From: Deltaproteobacteria bacterium
GTDB taxonomy: Bacteria; SAR324; NAC60-12
DNA length: 64,000 bases
NCBI GenBank assembly: GCA_002685535.1
Contig: NYXK01000232.1
Span: forward strand, 1 to 64,000
Reading direction: 5' to 3'
The notes under the pieces were generated by a model, which ran no database searches, was not told the origin of the DNA, and saw only the letters and a program-made list of their open reading frames with translations. A program made the translations under genes and the position numbers. Below are positions 10,515 through 21,819 of the stretch, one piece after another (the stretch's first letter is position 1; each line of letters opens with the position of its first letter).

Positions 10515-13500
10515 ATGGCTCAATCCTCGTCCGGCTCTGGCGCTAAATCTGGATCTCCTCCAGCAGGTGATCTCAATGTTGGCCCCTTAAACGCAACCTC
10601 ACATCCCGAGATCACCACACCTACGCCCTCATCCACCTCCTCAGTATCACGTTCTCTCCACCCATCCTCTCTTCCCCCTCCCACCCAACCAGCCATCCGC
10701 TCCCTCTCCAGCAACACGCACACGCGGTCCATCACCGTCAGCACGGCCCTCGGCCCAACCTCCACCTGCACAGAATACGAACGACTCGTCGGCAAGATCA
10801 TGCGCGACAATTTCTGGGATCTGGACCCTTTTACGGTGGGACTGAATCCTGGCTTGTTGAATTTCGACAAGCCATTTATTAGGAGTAAGGCGCCGCATAT
10901 TAGGGGGAAGATGAGGTTGCTGGAGAGGATTCTGGGGAGGATGGTTGAGGTGAGATTTGCGCTTACTTAGTTTACTTACTATCTTTCTTTTGACTCAGAC
11001 TTTGAATGGTGTTTTATGAGGTGTAAAGAAAATTGAGGTTTGGACTACAACTGATGCTTGGATGCTAGGACGAACATCTACTTCTGGTTTGCACGGAACC
11101 GAATATGTATAGGCCGCACCCGAATCGTTCGACTATTGATTACCTGGTTATTGGTGATGATCCGCCTTGGATCCCGCATTTCTTTAATGGCTCTTTGGCG
11201 TTTCCGCATGTTGAGGAAGCTATGAGGAGTATTGAGCGGTTTCTGGATAGTGAAAGTGGATCGCAACGTAAGCAAGCCTTGTTTCTCTTCCTTGCGCTTT
11301 CCTCTTTGGATGCAACTCAGCATTATGCCTGGAAGCTTTGTTTTGCTCAATGGATGTCGGGAATAAAGCTGATGGTTTACAGCTCCGTCTCGAGTTCCTA
11401 CAGTTGGTGTTTCGCGTGCCTCTTCCTCTGCTATCAACAGATTCAAGACCGAGGAATTGCCTTCTTGCGAGGAGTACATCGACTTCGTCCATGCAGTAGT
11501 CCAGTCCATCAGTAGCCCCGAATCAACAGGCACGATTCGTGAAGATCACTTCTTCCCAAGTATGGCTGTGACGCCTGTTGCGGAAGTGAGAAAAAGAGCC
11601 AATCTAGTAATGCGATTGATGGCACGGATGGTTGAGGTGATTCACTCCGTCATTGACTGGGACCCATTACTAACGATTGTAGGACGACGTTCTGACCAGA
11701 GTCTCGGCGGAAGAAGGCACTTACGTCTTGCATCCTGATTGCCGTCCTGCTGATTATACGGCTGATCGAGGCTTGACTGATATCTCCCATTGGGTTTGGA
11801 CTTTCAAGACTTGGGCAGTACTTGATCAGGTTGCGGAGAAGGCGGTGACGAATTTGGAGAAGTTCTTGAAGGATCTCAGTCCTGCCGAGCGATCAAGAGT
11901 CAAAGTAGAGGTAAGATGACAAGATTTAATTTTCAGGCATTCACTAACATCTTCCAGCGCAAAGATACTCCTCCTCCTTCGAAGGTTGAATCTAAGTTCG
12001 AAGATGATGATGTCGTTATTGTCAAGGTATGAAAGCGCACACAGGATGTTTACAGGGATAGCTAACGGGCGACCAAGCAAGAAAAAGCAGCTTCGTCGTC
12101 TATCAAAGCCCGGGCACCGAAGCTACAATCGAAGCCACAAGCAAAGCCCAGGCGGCAGAAACATAAACGAACTGACCCCACCCGAGAAGTAAGTTCCAGT
12201 TCTAGCGGATCAGATCAGTCCGAGATAATTCCTATTCTCACATTTCCGAAAAGTCCGCCTCCACATGAAATGTCTGCCCCACCACAAATCGTGCCAGCGG
12301 ATACTTTGATGCCATCCATCGAAACGCCTGACGAGAATTCAATATTTTTGATCCAACGCCGTGAGAGTAAGGTATGATACACTCGAGAAAAGAAATGTCT
12401 TGCGTAGCTAACAGACATAGACCCTTGCGGATTACTTTCGAACTACTCTACCTCTAATCCAGCACTTTGCGCCATCCGACGCTCTCGAATTTGATGAACT
12501 CCACATGAGTTATCCAAATGATGCATTTGAAGTCATCATTGAGGAGACAGTTTCGGGCCACATCTTCCAGGTTATTTGTCATGATTGTGATGGGCGGAGG
12601 GTTGCTACGAAATTCCAGGGCTCTATCGCAAAACTCCAGATTCACTTGAATGCAGAATCGCATGTTTCTAACGTCATGTCAAAGCTAGATCGGATGGGAG
12701 AGTTGCCAAGGGAGACTACAGAGACCAAGAGGAGAATGGGGGTTCTCAAAAGAATTGCAAGCCAAAGAGGCCATGATCAAAATCAATATGCACATCGCCA
12801 AAACCCTGCCGTATCCGTGGGAAAGGACTCGTCTTCGCATAGCACTCCTAGACGCTCAACGTCCCCTGGGTCGATGGAACTCCTACAGTCCATGTACGGA
12901 CTTCCTACAAAAGCTTTCAAATACAAGCCGCCCCGTCCTAGGACCAGAGATGCTCTCGCAGATCGGAATAGCCTCTCTGTCCATGATCCAGCTCCGCCTA
13001 TCCAAAACGGCCTTTCTCATCCCACCCCACCTTCTACAAACTCCCTACAAGCCCCTGATGACTTGTTCCGGACAGAGGTGTCCAAGAGATTCGAGGTTCT
13101 GGAAGAAAGCAATAGGAAAAAGAAGACGAAACTTGAGCATTATGGTACACTGCTTGGACAAACAAATAATAAGTATGTGAAGATCGAACAGGAAATCGCC
13201 AGCCTCAGATCCCGTGAAGCCCAGCATGCCGCCCACGTACAGTCTATGCGCGACGCCGTGATATCTGGCATGGACAATCTTGTCCAAATGTTCGCACGCT
13301 CACAGGCTATTCCTAGTGAAGTTAGCGATCAGCTAGAAGCCCTTCTGGGTAGAGATGAACAACACGAATCTCGTTGGGTGGAAGTGGAAAATTTCCGCAC
13401 CGATCTTTCAAGGCTTCTGCAGACTCTGGGTCAGAAACAAGACGGGTTGGAAGATAAGCTCGATGATCTTCTGAATCGTGAATATCCTACGGAGGCCAGC

Positions 13501-14607
13501 GGAGGTATCGCCGGCATCCATGAGAGGATTCAGGAGTTGGAATCGTCCAAGATTCAATTGCTTGAATCTCAGAACGAGTTGGAACGGGGGAATACTATCA
13601 TCAATGCTAGATTCGCACTCCTAGAGCGACATGACCATTCCTTGGAGGAAGCAACACAACTTATCACAAGTAATTCAGACCGCATCAAGACTTTGGAGAC
13701 TACTCGCGGCCATATTTTAGAAGCCAACGAGAGCTTTGCAAACTCCCTGAAGAAGCTCATCGCTCGGATTGAGGTCGTCGAAGAGGGTAACCAGAGCACG
13801 ACGAATCTGGTAGAGTCAGTGCGCAACTCCGTCGGTCCACTTAATGAATCTATCGACCTCCTCACCGAACGCTTTTCTGCACAAGACAAGCATATCGAGA
13901 GCCTCACGAAGAAGGTCAAAAAGTTCGATGAGTGGGTCAAATACTTTTCAGACGTTGTTGAGATCCAGAAGACCTGTATCGAGGATTTGCAGAACAAGCA
14001 GGTCAGCGAGATGAAGTCGAGGAAATCTTTTGAGCAGCGCATGGAGGAGATGATGAAGGTCAGCGCGGAGAGGGAGGAGAAGATGGCGGAGCGTATTAAG
14101 AGCTTGGAGAAGAAAGAGGAGAGATCTGCTGCGCAAATTGCGCTGCTCAAGACATACTCAACACCAAGGAGTGTGGCTGGAAGCGACCATGAACGTGGAT
14201 CGAGCACACCAAAGAGCTCTTCCCAAATGGCTGCTACCAATACAGCTTCAAGGGTTTCGCAACTCGCAACCGGTAGTGGTAGTGGTCCTTCAACACCAAT
14301 CAGACCACCTTTACGAACCAGCTTAGCTGGAAGTATAAGCAGACCTCCTTTTACGTCGACCTCGTCACCTGCCGCTGTTAGACCACCTGCTTCAAACAGC
14401 AATGCTTCGACTCCAATTCGGCCTCCCCCCTCTTCATTGACAGGTACAAGTGGCTCAAATAATCAAAGTGCTTCGAAGAATGCTCAGCCGGCAGCAGCTC
14501 CACCTAGAAACTCACAGCTGCCAAGTAGCTCTCAGCCTCCGAAGAGCTCGCAGCCTCCTAAGAGCTCACAACCGCTTATTCCAAACAGGAAGCCACGGAA
14601 GTTCTGA
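10515..14607 (+). CDS. Large coiled-coil protein with duplicated N-terminal module and Cys2His2-like finger
   Basis: Seven exons (10515-10949, 11069-11267, 11383-11636, 11683-11910, 11958-12026, 12078-12371, 12421-14607) join in frame to 1221 aa. I do not recognise the family. Two related modules lie at about residues 115-211 and 250-370: each has a helix ending RMVE at an exon boundary, then a motif with HP..R..DY, then a helix like EEAMRSIERFL / EKAVTNLEKFL. Residues 494-580 hold a finger, Cys546-X2-Cys549-X18-His568-X5-His574, in the context FQVICHDCDG. From about residue 680 to 1060 the protein is heptad-rich coiled coil; the tail is Ser/Pro-rich and basic, ending NRKPRKF. The ATG with context CAACATGGC was chosen over upstream codons. 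The adjacent downstream gene shares the finger and coiled coil, suggesting tandem duplication. A nuclear or structural role is possible but unproven. Confidence 0.82.
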
Positions 14608-15211
14608 AGCTGGATTGACGGCTGGATGATAAACTCTCGCACACAATTTGGAAGCAGGGGAGTGCATAACAGATGATGGTGATTGTCCTTGGTCAGAGCA
14701 TGACATGGGATGGCGTACGGGCTCAACACATTTTTGCAGCGAAATTAATACACTTGGTGGGAAGGCGTTTTCGAGCTTTTGAGCGTTTCATTGCATTGCA
14801 TGGCATGGTATGGTATGCATGGTATAGCAGGCGAAATGGTGTTGACCTGAATTGGTCTGGTTCGAAGTCTTTGTAGAATACATCGAGGCGCGAGAATGGA
14901 CAACTCATTGATGCCACTAAGGACATGATAGAGGATCGTAAAGTAATTCGCCGGAAGGCATAACCAACAGCTACTCCACAGACGCGGCAGGCAAACCTGA
15001 CTCCAAAACAAATGGAACTTTCAACCGAAAAGGAGATTTCTACTGAGAAGCCAATGATTTGAAGTGCCATCTCTTCAACTGGACAGGAGCAGTCAGCAAG
15101 ATTCAATTGAGCGCGCAGACGAGATCCGTATGCCATCCTTTTCCCCCAAAGGCATCACACCAGCTAAGCTAACCAATTCCTCCAGGTCGGCATACTGACG
15201 CATACAAGGCC
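14608..15211. other. Spacer between the tandem coiled-coil genes
   Basis: No gene is seen. A short GCATG/GTATG-rich repetitive tract lies at about 14790-14826. The last 100 bases are the likely promoter of the next gene. Confidence 0.55.
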
Positions 15212-17143
15212 ATGACAGCCAATGCCGTCCCTCTCATCCCTCCTCCGTCCGAACAACCCTTCATGCAGACCCCGTCGCGAAAGAGAACTCGCCCTTTCGA
15301 CAGAGCAGCTAGCGATGATAGCAGCAGTTTCGACCGTATCAGTCCTCATCGCTATGCAAACTCTACACCGAGACGCAGCGCGAAGAGAATACGATCTGGC
15401 ACACCATTGAGCGGATCTCGAAGGACAAGTGCACATGGGAGACTATTTGCTTCACCTAGAAAAGCTGGGAGTTTGTCTGGTTTCGAGAACTTGAACTTGA
15501 GCCAGGGTAATGATGAATGCTCTGGGACATTTGGACTTGAGGATATTCGATTCAAGGAGGAAAAGAGGAGAGATACTCCGGACGCGGGTGTCTATGAAAT
15601 TGTCCGAGATCTCTGCGATAAATACCCAGACAGCAGCTTCGAAACAGACAATGGGAACATTAAATGTCTCGACTGCGACAAGTCACCGAAGGCCAACTTT
15701 CATGGACTTGTTACCCACGAGAGGAGCAAAGCACATCAGAATGATATCAAGGAGAAGCTCGCCAATCCTGTTTCTAAGCAGGCCGCTTTCAAAGATACAA
15801 TGATGTTCCCTCCTCCAAAGGTCATGGATTTGGGGATCGATTTTAACATTTCGCAGCAGCCGCTGGCAGTGTATGCACAGAGAGCGACTCAGAATCTGGC
15901 GTCTACGAGAGAACAGTATTTAAAAGCTCTGGAAAATGAAAATCATATTGGCTCGATACGGATGCCGTTTTTGGAGTCACGGCAGGAGAAGGCTGAGAAG
16001 CTGAATACCGCGAAAATGGAGAAGCTGAAGGAGGATCTTGATGAAGTGGGAGAGAAATGCAAGAATTTATCGCACGAATTGACGGAGAAGCTGGACTGGT
16101 CGGAAGAGAAGACGAGGATACAGCTGCGGGAGGTCAAGGAGCGTCTTGATGTAAGCGAGGGGAAGAACAAATAGCAGTTGAAGAGCATGGGGTCTCGTAT
16201 CAAAGAGACTTCTGAGGACTGCGATGTCAAGCTCGATAAGATGTTGACCTCTCTGGCTAAATTCGACCACCGTAATATGGACCGTATCGATGATCTGAAA
16301 ACAGACCTGCGGAAGTTGGATGAGGGAATGGAAGAGCAATTATCTGCTCTGAAGTCCAAGATCATGGAACTAGAGGACTTGAACACCGAAACCCAGCGCG
16401 GAGACCTCGAAGCCAGCATCAGAGAACTCGAGTCTTCCGAGCTGGAGTCCCGTACCCTCCGCGCAAAAATGGAATCTCGACTCACCTCCATCGAAAACAG
16501 CATTAGGGAATCAGACAAACACAGGTTCTCTCTCGTAGCATAAATCCTCGACTTACAAACCTCACAGGAAGAATCGAAAGCCGCTACTTCAGGGTTGAAA
16601 TCTCGTCTTGAGGAACTAGAAAAGGCGAATTCGCTGAAGGAAGAGGAGCTGCATGATCTGGAAGCTAATTTGCAGATGTTGAGTGAAGATCTGCAGAGGC
16701 AGAGGGATTGGAATTTGCAGTATCAGATGACGGTTAAGGATCAAATCGAAGCGCTTTTTCAATTTACGGAGAAGAATGCAAGGAATGCGGAGAACGCGAC
16801 GGCTAAGCGCGAAGAGGAAGCGAGAGAGAGGGAACGAGCACTTGAGGAGAGGTTGACGGGGAGGAGGATGGAGCGAGTCGAGAAGGAGATTAGAGAAGAG
16901 AGGGAGTTGGATAGGAGGAAGATGGTGAGGTTGAAGGAGAAGAATAGGGAGTTGCAGGATGAGTTGGATGATCTTAAGGGTGATTTGCTGCCGTTGATTA
17001 TGGCTGATTTGGAAGGAGGGCTGGAAAGTGTTGTGGGGTTGAAAGAAAAGGTTGAGGTGCTGGAGGGGTTGGCGGTGCAGATGAGTGTGCCTCTAGATTC
17101 GAGGACAAGAGCCGTCAGTGAGAGGAGGGAGATTTCTGTTTGA
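15212..17143 (+). pseudogene. Finger plus coiled-coil paralogue interrupted by TAG and a frame mismatch
   Basis: An ATG at 15212 opens a frame of 320 codons ending in TAG at 16172-16174. The same frame then continues as heptad-rich coiled coil to 16524, and coiled coil resumes from 16568 to 17143. The N-terminal part has nuclear-type basic motifs (SRKRTRPFD, RRSAKRIRSG) and a finger, Cys152-X2-Cys155-X13-His169-X5-His175, in the context IKCLDCD. This resembles the finger of the upstream gene, including a preceding YP-x-x-x-F-E stretch. The likely second intron (GTTCTC...CTCACAG, 16525-16567) leaves the frame off by one base; a 33-nt alternative from 16535 would fit frame but is too short. Either the gene is recently broken, or TAG readthrough and unusual splicing operate. 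The homology is clear; functional status is open. Confidence 0.6.
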
Positions 17144-18272
17144 TAATTCTGTTCCGGGTCCGTGGACTTTTTTGTTTCCAGTGTTGTTGTTTGGATACCC
17201 TGTTTGGAAAGTAGTTTCGGGAGCTAGGCATGGCGTTGTTGGCAAAGTGAGCAGTATTGGATACTCTCCTGCATATCTCGTATCTTCAGCTTACAGAATA
17301 GACTGGGGGACGAACCCTGTTCGTTCATTGATTTCTGGCTCCCAGCTTACGAGCTCGATGGATGACATCTGTCCGAGAAATCGCCAGAGAATTCAAACTG
17401 ATCATCAACAAAATGGCTTTCGTCTCTTTCGTCTCACCGCTTTTCCAAACCTCACCGTCCATCTCTCTATTCTCAGGACCCGAACCCGACATCTCGTCCT
17501 CGTCCTCGCCGGCTGCGCCTCTCGCTTCACCAATCCCCAATAATCCTGAATTGAGCAAGCTTGTTTCTCTGCAGCCCCAAACTCCACAGTATCCACATCA
17601 CGTCAGCACTATCTCGTACACACTCCCTTATCGGAAAATGTTTATGAATGGTTGCTACGTTACTGGCTACAATTTCTCACGCCGGCGCGATGTTCGTCAG
17701 AGAATTGCAACAAGGTAGGGATTACTGAGTCGTGCAGTCGTGATAGACGCGATCGTAAGGACAGAGGAAGTGAAATCAGAGAGACTTATTACCGTGCAAA
17801 AATGGAGATGATTTTGGTGAGTACGAGTCCGTCTTATCGGTTGGCTGGCGAACTGCTATGCATGCGAGAGCTGGGGGACAGAGATGTGTGCGAGAGACTT
17901 GCAGTAGGTGTTCAGCTCGGTTCTCGGAACGTTGGGATAAAGTTCTTGGTCTTGCATTGGCATCGAATTGTCATCTTTCTTAAAGGAGGGTCGGACGCCA
18001 CTTGTAAGTGGAAAATTGCTAGCATTTTGTGATCTACGATCAGCGTGGCTCTCTGTCTGGTTTCTTCATTGCTACAACTGGAGCTCAGCAAGATCAATTG
18101 GACTTCGATTTTGGACTCGATTGTCACTTATATGTCCAAAGGGTCCAACGAATTTAGTGCGCGGTGCATTTTGATTGCAAGTTGATACTTGCTACTAGGA
18201 TACTCAGAGTTCAATTCTGGTCTACTTAGGAAGACAACTTATCGGCAATCCTCAGACGGGAAATCATTCATC
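17144..18272. other. Intergenic, no supported gene
   Basis: Several overlapping frames of 60-140 codons occur, for example 17362-17718 (+), but none shows a domain or clear codon bias. The last 300 bases are the probable promoter of the hemerythrin-like gene. Confidence 0.5.
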
Positions 18273-19250
18273 ATGTCGAACAAGCCATGGGTCGACGGCC
18301 CAATCCCATTGATATCGCCGCCCGAACAAACGCCCGAGGTAAGTCGCAACAATCACTTGGTTTAATATGTAAATTTGAGTGAGGATTCCTGGATTCCTCT
18401 GAACATCAGAGAGCATCGAGCTGAACTATATATTCCAGTACGCCCCCGAGACCATCAACGTCGCCACAGAAATGACTCTGGCACACAACGTTCTCATCCG
18501 CAGCCTCAACGCCATGTACCTCCAATGCGCATACATTAGCGCACCCACTGACATCGCCGACTTTCTGACCTTCTGCAAAGCCTTCTACCTGGCACTACAT
18601 CACCACCACTGGGGCGAAGAGCAATTCTTCTTCCCTGCTGTAGAAGCTTACACTAAAGTACCCGGCATCATGGAAGCGAACGTCAACGACCACCAAGCAT
18701 TCGATGCTGGGTTGGAGAAATTTCATGACTATGTCACGACCGTAAAAGCAGAGGAGTATGATGCTGTTAAGTTCAAGGCGTTACTGGATGGATTTTCGGT
18801 GGTGCTGGAAAGGCATTTGAGGGCGGAGATTGGGACGTTGTTGGCGTTGGACAAATATGGTGGAAAAGAATTGAAGAACGCGTGGGGTGTCTTGGAAGAG
18901 GCTGTGATGAAAAACATGAAGGATCAGGTGAGATTCAGAATTCCAATTTCCCTTGTGTAGGTCCATTGCATCTTGCGGCTTTTGCATGTGCTCAGGACAC
19001 ACCGTGTCATAAAAGAGGTTATTCTCAGTCCGTTGTTCTGACTACACAACAGGATTTGGTTCTGCCTATCAGTCTAGGAGCAAACGACACAAAATTTGAG
19101 GGAGGCGTTCATGCTTGGTGGCCTCCGTTCCCATTCTTTGTACCTTACTTGGTGAAGTACTGGTATATGCGTAAGTATAGGGGTGCGTGGAGGTTTTGTC
19201 CTTGTGATGTCTTTGGGAACCCGAGGGATTTGGAATTCTTGGATGGCTAG
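18273..19250 (+). CDS. Hemerythrin-like (HHE) domain protein
   Basis: Three exons (18273-18338, 18439-18927, 19053-19250) join in frame to 250 aa. The HHE cation-binding fold is seen as a four-helix pattern with metal-ligand candidates: EMTLAHNVLIRSLN, LALHHHHWGEEQFFFPAVE, NVNDHQAFDAGL and LERHLRAEIGTLLAL. The C-terminal part (WWPPFPFFVPYLVKYWYMR) is aromatic and hydrophobic and common in fungal members. Such proteins bind a di-iron centre; the physiological role in fungi is usually unknown. The first exon supplies only 22 residues but uses a good donor (GAG/GTAAGT) and keeps frame. Confidence 0.87.
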
Positions 19251-20137
19251 TAGATCAGCGCATGTTTTCAAGTAAATGTTAGAGGAGCTCGGCTGGACAT
19301 TGGTGTTATTGCCGCTGTTCTCACTTGATCGCCTGCAAACAAGTTGATCAATGCGCTGCAATCAGCACAGCATCTGATATGCCATGGAAGCAAGAGAAAT
19401 CAGGGGAGGTTTGTTTTCTGGTGTTAGTGCTTCTGTGATATGATTGCGATATTGCAAAAGATTAAGATAATTTTTTTTCCAAGTGTGGACCGCTGTATGG
19501 AACATCAGTCTATTGGACTCAGCGGACCACATCCCGTGTCGATTGGACTTTGATAGTAGGAGCACTTGCAGAGGTCTAGTAACTCCTATTACTGTTCTTC
19601 CTTCGAACAGTACTAAAGCTCATCTGTGCTTCCGTCTTTTCACACGCCGTTGTTGTACTGGATGCCATAAATTATCTGAAATTCTGACACTCCTAATTTT
19701 ACGTGTTTACGACCGGCTTAACTTTGTTGTTGGCTAAGGGGCAGTGTAAACAGTGTACGAAATAGGCTGAGCTTCAATGCTGCTACTATCACAATCAATT
19801 TGAAGGTATCCGTCAGATCAGCTTGTGTATTTTCTCACATATATGTAGTGAAGTTCTGTGGAAGCCTTATTGCCTGAATACTTTTCGAACAACATTCGGA
19901 CAGCGAAACTCTGACATTCCTGAATCCTGACCAGATGATTCGTCAACATGACGAGAAGGATCTGACTTTGCAACAACTCAGCAAGATCGTGAGAACAGAG
20001 ATGGTCTCAGGAGACAGGTTCCAAGTTCCCAGATATAAGCTCACCAATCTCCGCTGAAAGTCAGTTCAAACCAAACCAAATTTACAGGAGAAATCCGCAA
20101 ACCGACAATCAGTAGCCAACCAGCTACCAATCTCGGC
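19251..20137. other. Intergenic, no supported gene
   Basis: No open frame with family resemblance was found. A 40-codon ATG frame at 19934-20056 could be a remnant 5' end of the adjacent decayed 2EXR gene, but nothing links it firmly. Confidence 0.45.
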
Positions 20138-20837
20138 TACTTCGAGCCTCTGCCATTTGACTTCATCGACCTGGCAACTATCAACCTCAGCTTCTTCGAA
20201 GCTCTGCCATTCTACCAGACACTCGATTCTTTCGAGCTGTTCCCAAAGCTCCCCGGAGAGCTACAAGTCATGATTGGCAGGCAGCTGCTGCAGACCTCCC
20301 AGTCCGCACTTGCTCGATCCGGCAATCGCCTGGTCAGGCTCGACCCAACATTGCCAATCCCAAGTACTTGATCGGCTTCCAAGAGCGTTGGACCACTAGA
20401 TTCAGCCCGAATCGTTAGACACCCGTTCTTCTTAGCATCTGTTAGGACTCACGGAAATTTTGCAAGGAGCGTTACAAGCTATTCTTCGGCGGCATTGATG
20501 ACCGTCCCGTTTGGTTCGACTTCAAAAAAGACGTCCTGGACGTCCAGTGGAAGTTCTCATCGAGCTCAAGGGCGGCTCATCAACCTTCAATCACGTCATT
20601 ACCGACGAGAAATCGCTTCGAGCAGATTGTGCTCAAGTGGAATGGCTTGATGAATACCTCCTTGCTCTCCGATACCGCGAGTGTCCTTCCTCAGCTTGTC
20701 GCTTCAGACCTTTCCGAAGCCTCGAGAAGATCACAGAGATCTCCTTGAAGGAATACCATAACAATGCGTACTCGCACAAGCGTGCCCGCTATTTGGAGAT
20801 CCACCTCTTGACTTGGAAGGATCTGATGAATGAGTGA
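20138..20837 (+). pseudogene. Decayed 2EXR-domain gene
   Basis: Pieces of one 2EXR domain appear in order in different frames. FELFPKLPGELQVMIGRQLL (from 20231) matches the domain start. PVLLSIC-stop-DSRKFCKE and RYKLFFGGIDDRPVWFDF match its core. RPFRSLEKITEI near 20720 matches the later part. Two in-frame TAGs (about 20416 and 20452) and at least two frame changes separate them. The same pattern is intact in the 2EXR gene at 42745-45922 (PVLLRVNHEAREV, FYKLAFGAVDGKPKYFNF). The ends are approximate. Confidence 0.7.
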
Positions 20838-21567
20838 CATAATACGCATGATGAGAGTAAGAAGAACTACCGATCGTGCCCACTCCTAGCCTTTGAAGAG
20901 TCAAACGAGAGAGACGACTTTGATCGCAAGAGGGCGGGCTTGAGCTGTCCTTGGACGGAAAAGTCGGCCTCTCATCTTCCAGCCATCTTTGATCTGAGTG
21001 TTCCATCCCAACCGTAGAGTTTCTAGCATTGCATTATGCTCATTTCACCAGGATCTACACCATGTAGTGCGATGCCCGTTTATGATTTTTCCAGGCGGCG
21101 ACAAAAGAGAAGGGGAAAGAAAGATCATGAAGCAAAGATCAATACCGTCCGCAGGAGAGTAGAATCCATTCATAGTAGTACATTTTTTTGGCCGTCGGCC
21201 GTCGAGGCTGTAGTATCGAAACACAAAAATAAATTAATTACATATACAAATCAGTCCCAGGAGATCTGGCCACTATCCAGAGTGTGAACTGCCTAACACA
21301 TATCGAAGATTCAAAGTATCGCTACAACTTATGACATCCTGTAATAATCGCACGTCCATGTATCTTTAACAGCCAACTATTAGATTCTTGATATCCCGTT
21401 GGCTTCCATTTTGTTTAAGATGAATAACGTATACAAGCCGAACCGACTTGCACAATGACCTCGAAGCAATTCTAGCCGACTGACATGATTTGGATGGTTG
21501 GCTGAACAATGAATATCCAACGTCATCCTCTTCAGATATCTTACTAGTAGCTTGTTCTATGTTCTGA
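20838..21567. other. Intergenic, AT-rich, no gene seen
   Basis: I see no coding frame with support. Short repeats of A and T occur around 21180-21240. Confidence 0.5.
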
Positions 21568-21819
21568 CTAAACAGAGATTGAAAAAAGGAACCAGGTATG
21601 CACTTGCAGTACAGCACGAGTGTTCCATTCAACGAGCAAAAGAACGGCAAAGTGATAATAGAGGACCCAAAAGACAAAAATATTCATGTGTGTGATTTCA
21701 TTGAGGCGTGCGAGGTAGTGAGCAGCATCAACTCCTTGCTGGATGTGGACGCTCGACACATCGATGTAGTAAACACTGAGTCCGAAAGCAAGCAGGAACG
21801 ACTGGAGAGAGGCCATCAT
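21568..21819 (-). CDS. Possible 83-aa membrane protein
   Basis: An ATG-initiated frame encodes 83 residues with two hydrophobic stretches, SFLLAFGLSVYYIDV near the start and FVFWVLYYHFAVLLLVEW in the middle. Codons in the first third favour C in third position, as in real genes here. No family is recognised, and a splice into a neighbouring frame cannot be excluded. It points away from the Zn2Cys6 gene and would share its promoter region. Confidence 0.3.
   Translation of the reverse strand: MMASLQSFLLAFGLSVYYIDVSSVHIQQGVDAAHYLARLNEITHMNIFVFWVLYYHFAVLLLVEWNTRAVLQVHTWFLFSISV

Noticed and set aside
13569-14402. A 277-codon minus-strand open frame
   Set aside because: It is the antisense of the coiled-coil gene; its Ser/Leu-rich composition is the expected shadow of Glu/Lys-rich codons.
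16148-16177. Very short intron (24-27 nt, GTAAGC to AATAG or AGCAG) that would remove the TAG
   Set aside because: It is in frame with a good donor, but far below the usual minimum spliceosomal intron size in fungi.
17362-17718. A 118-codon plus-strand frame
   Set aside because: It has no domain, and other frames in the region are equally long.
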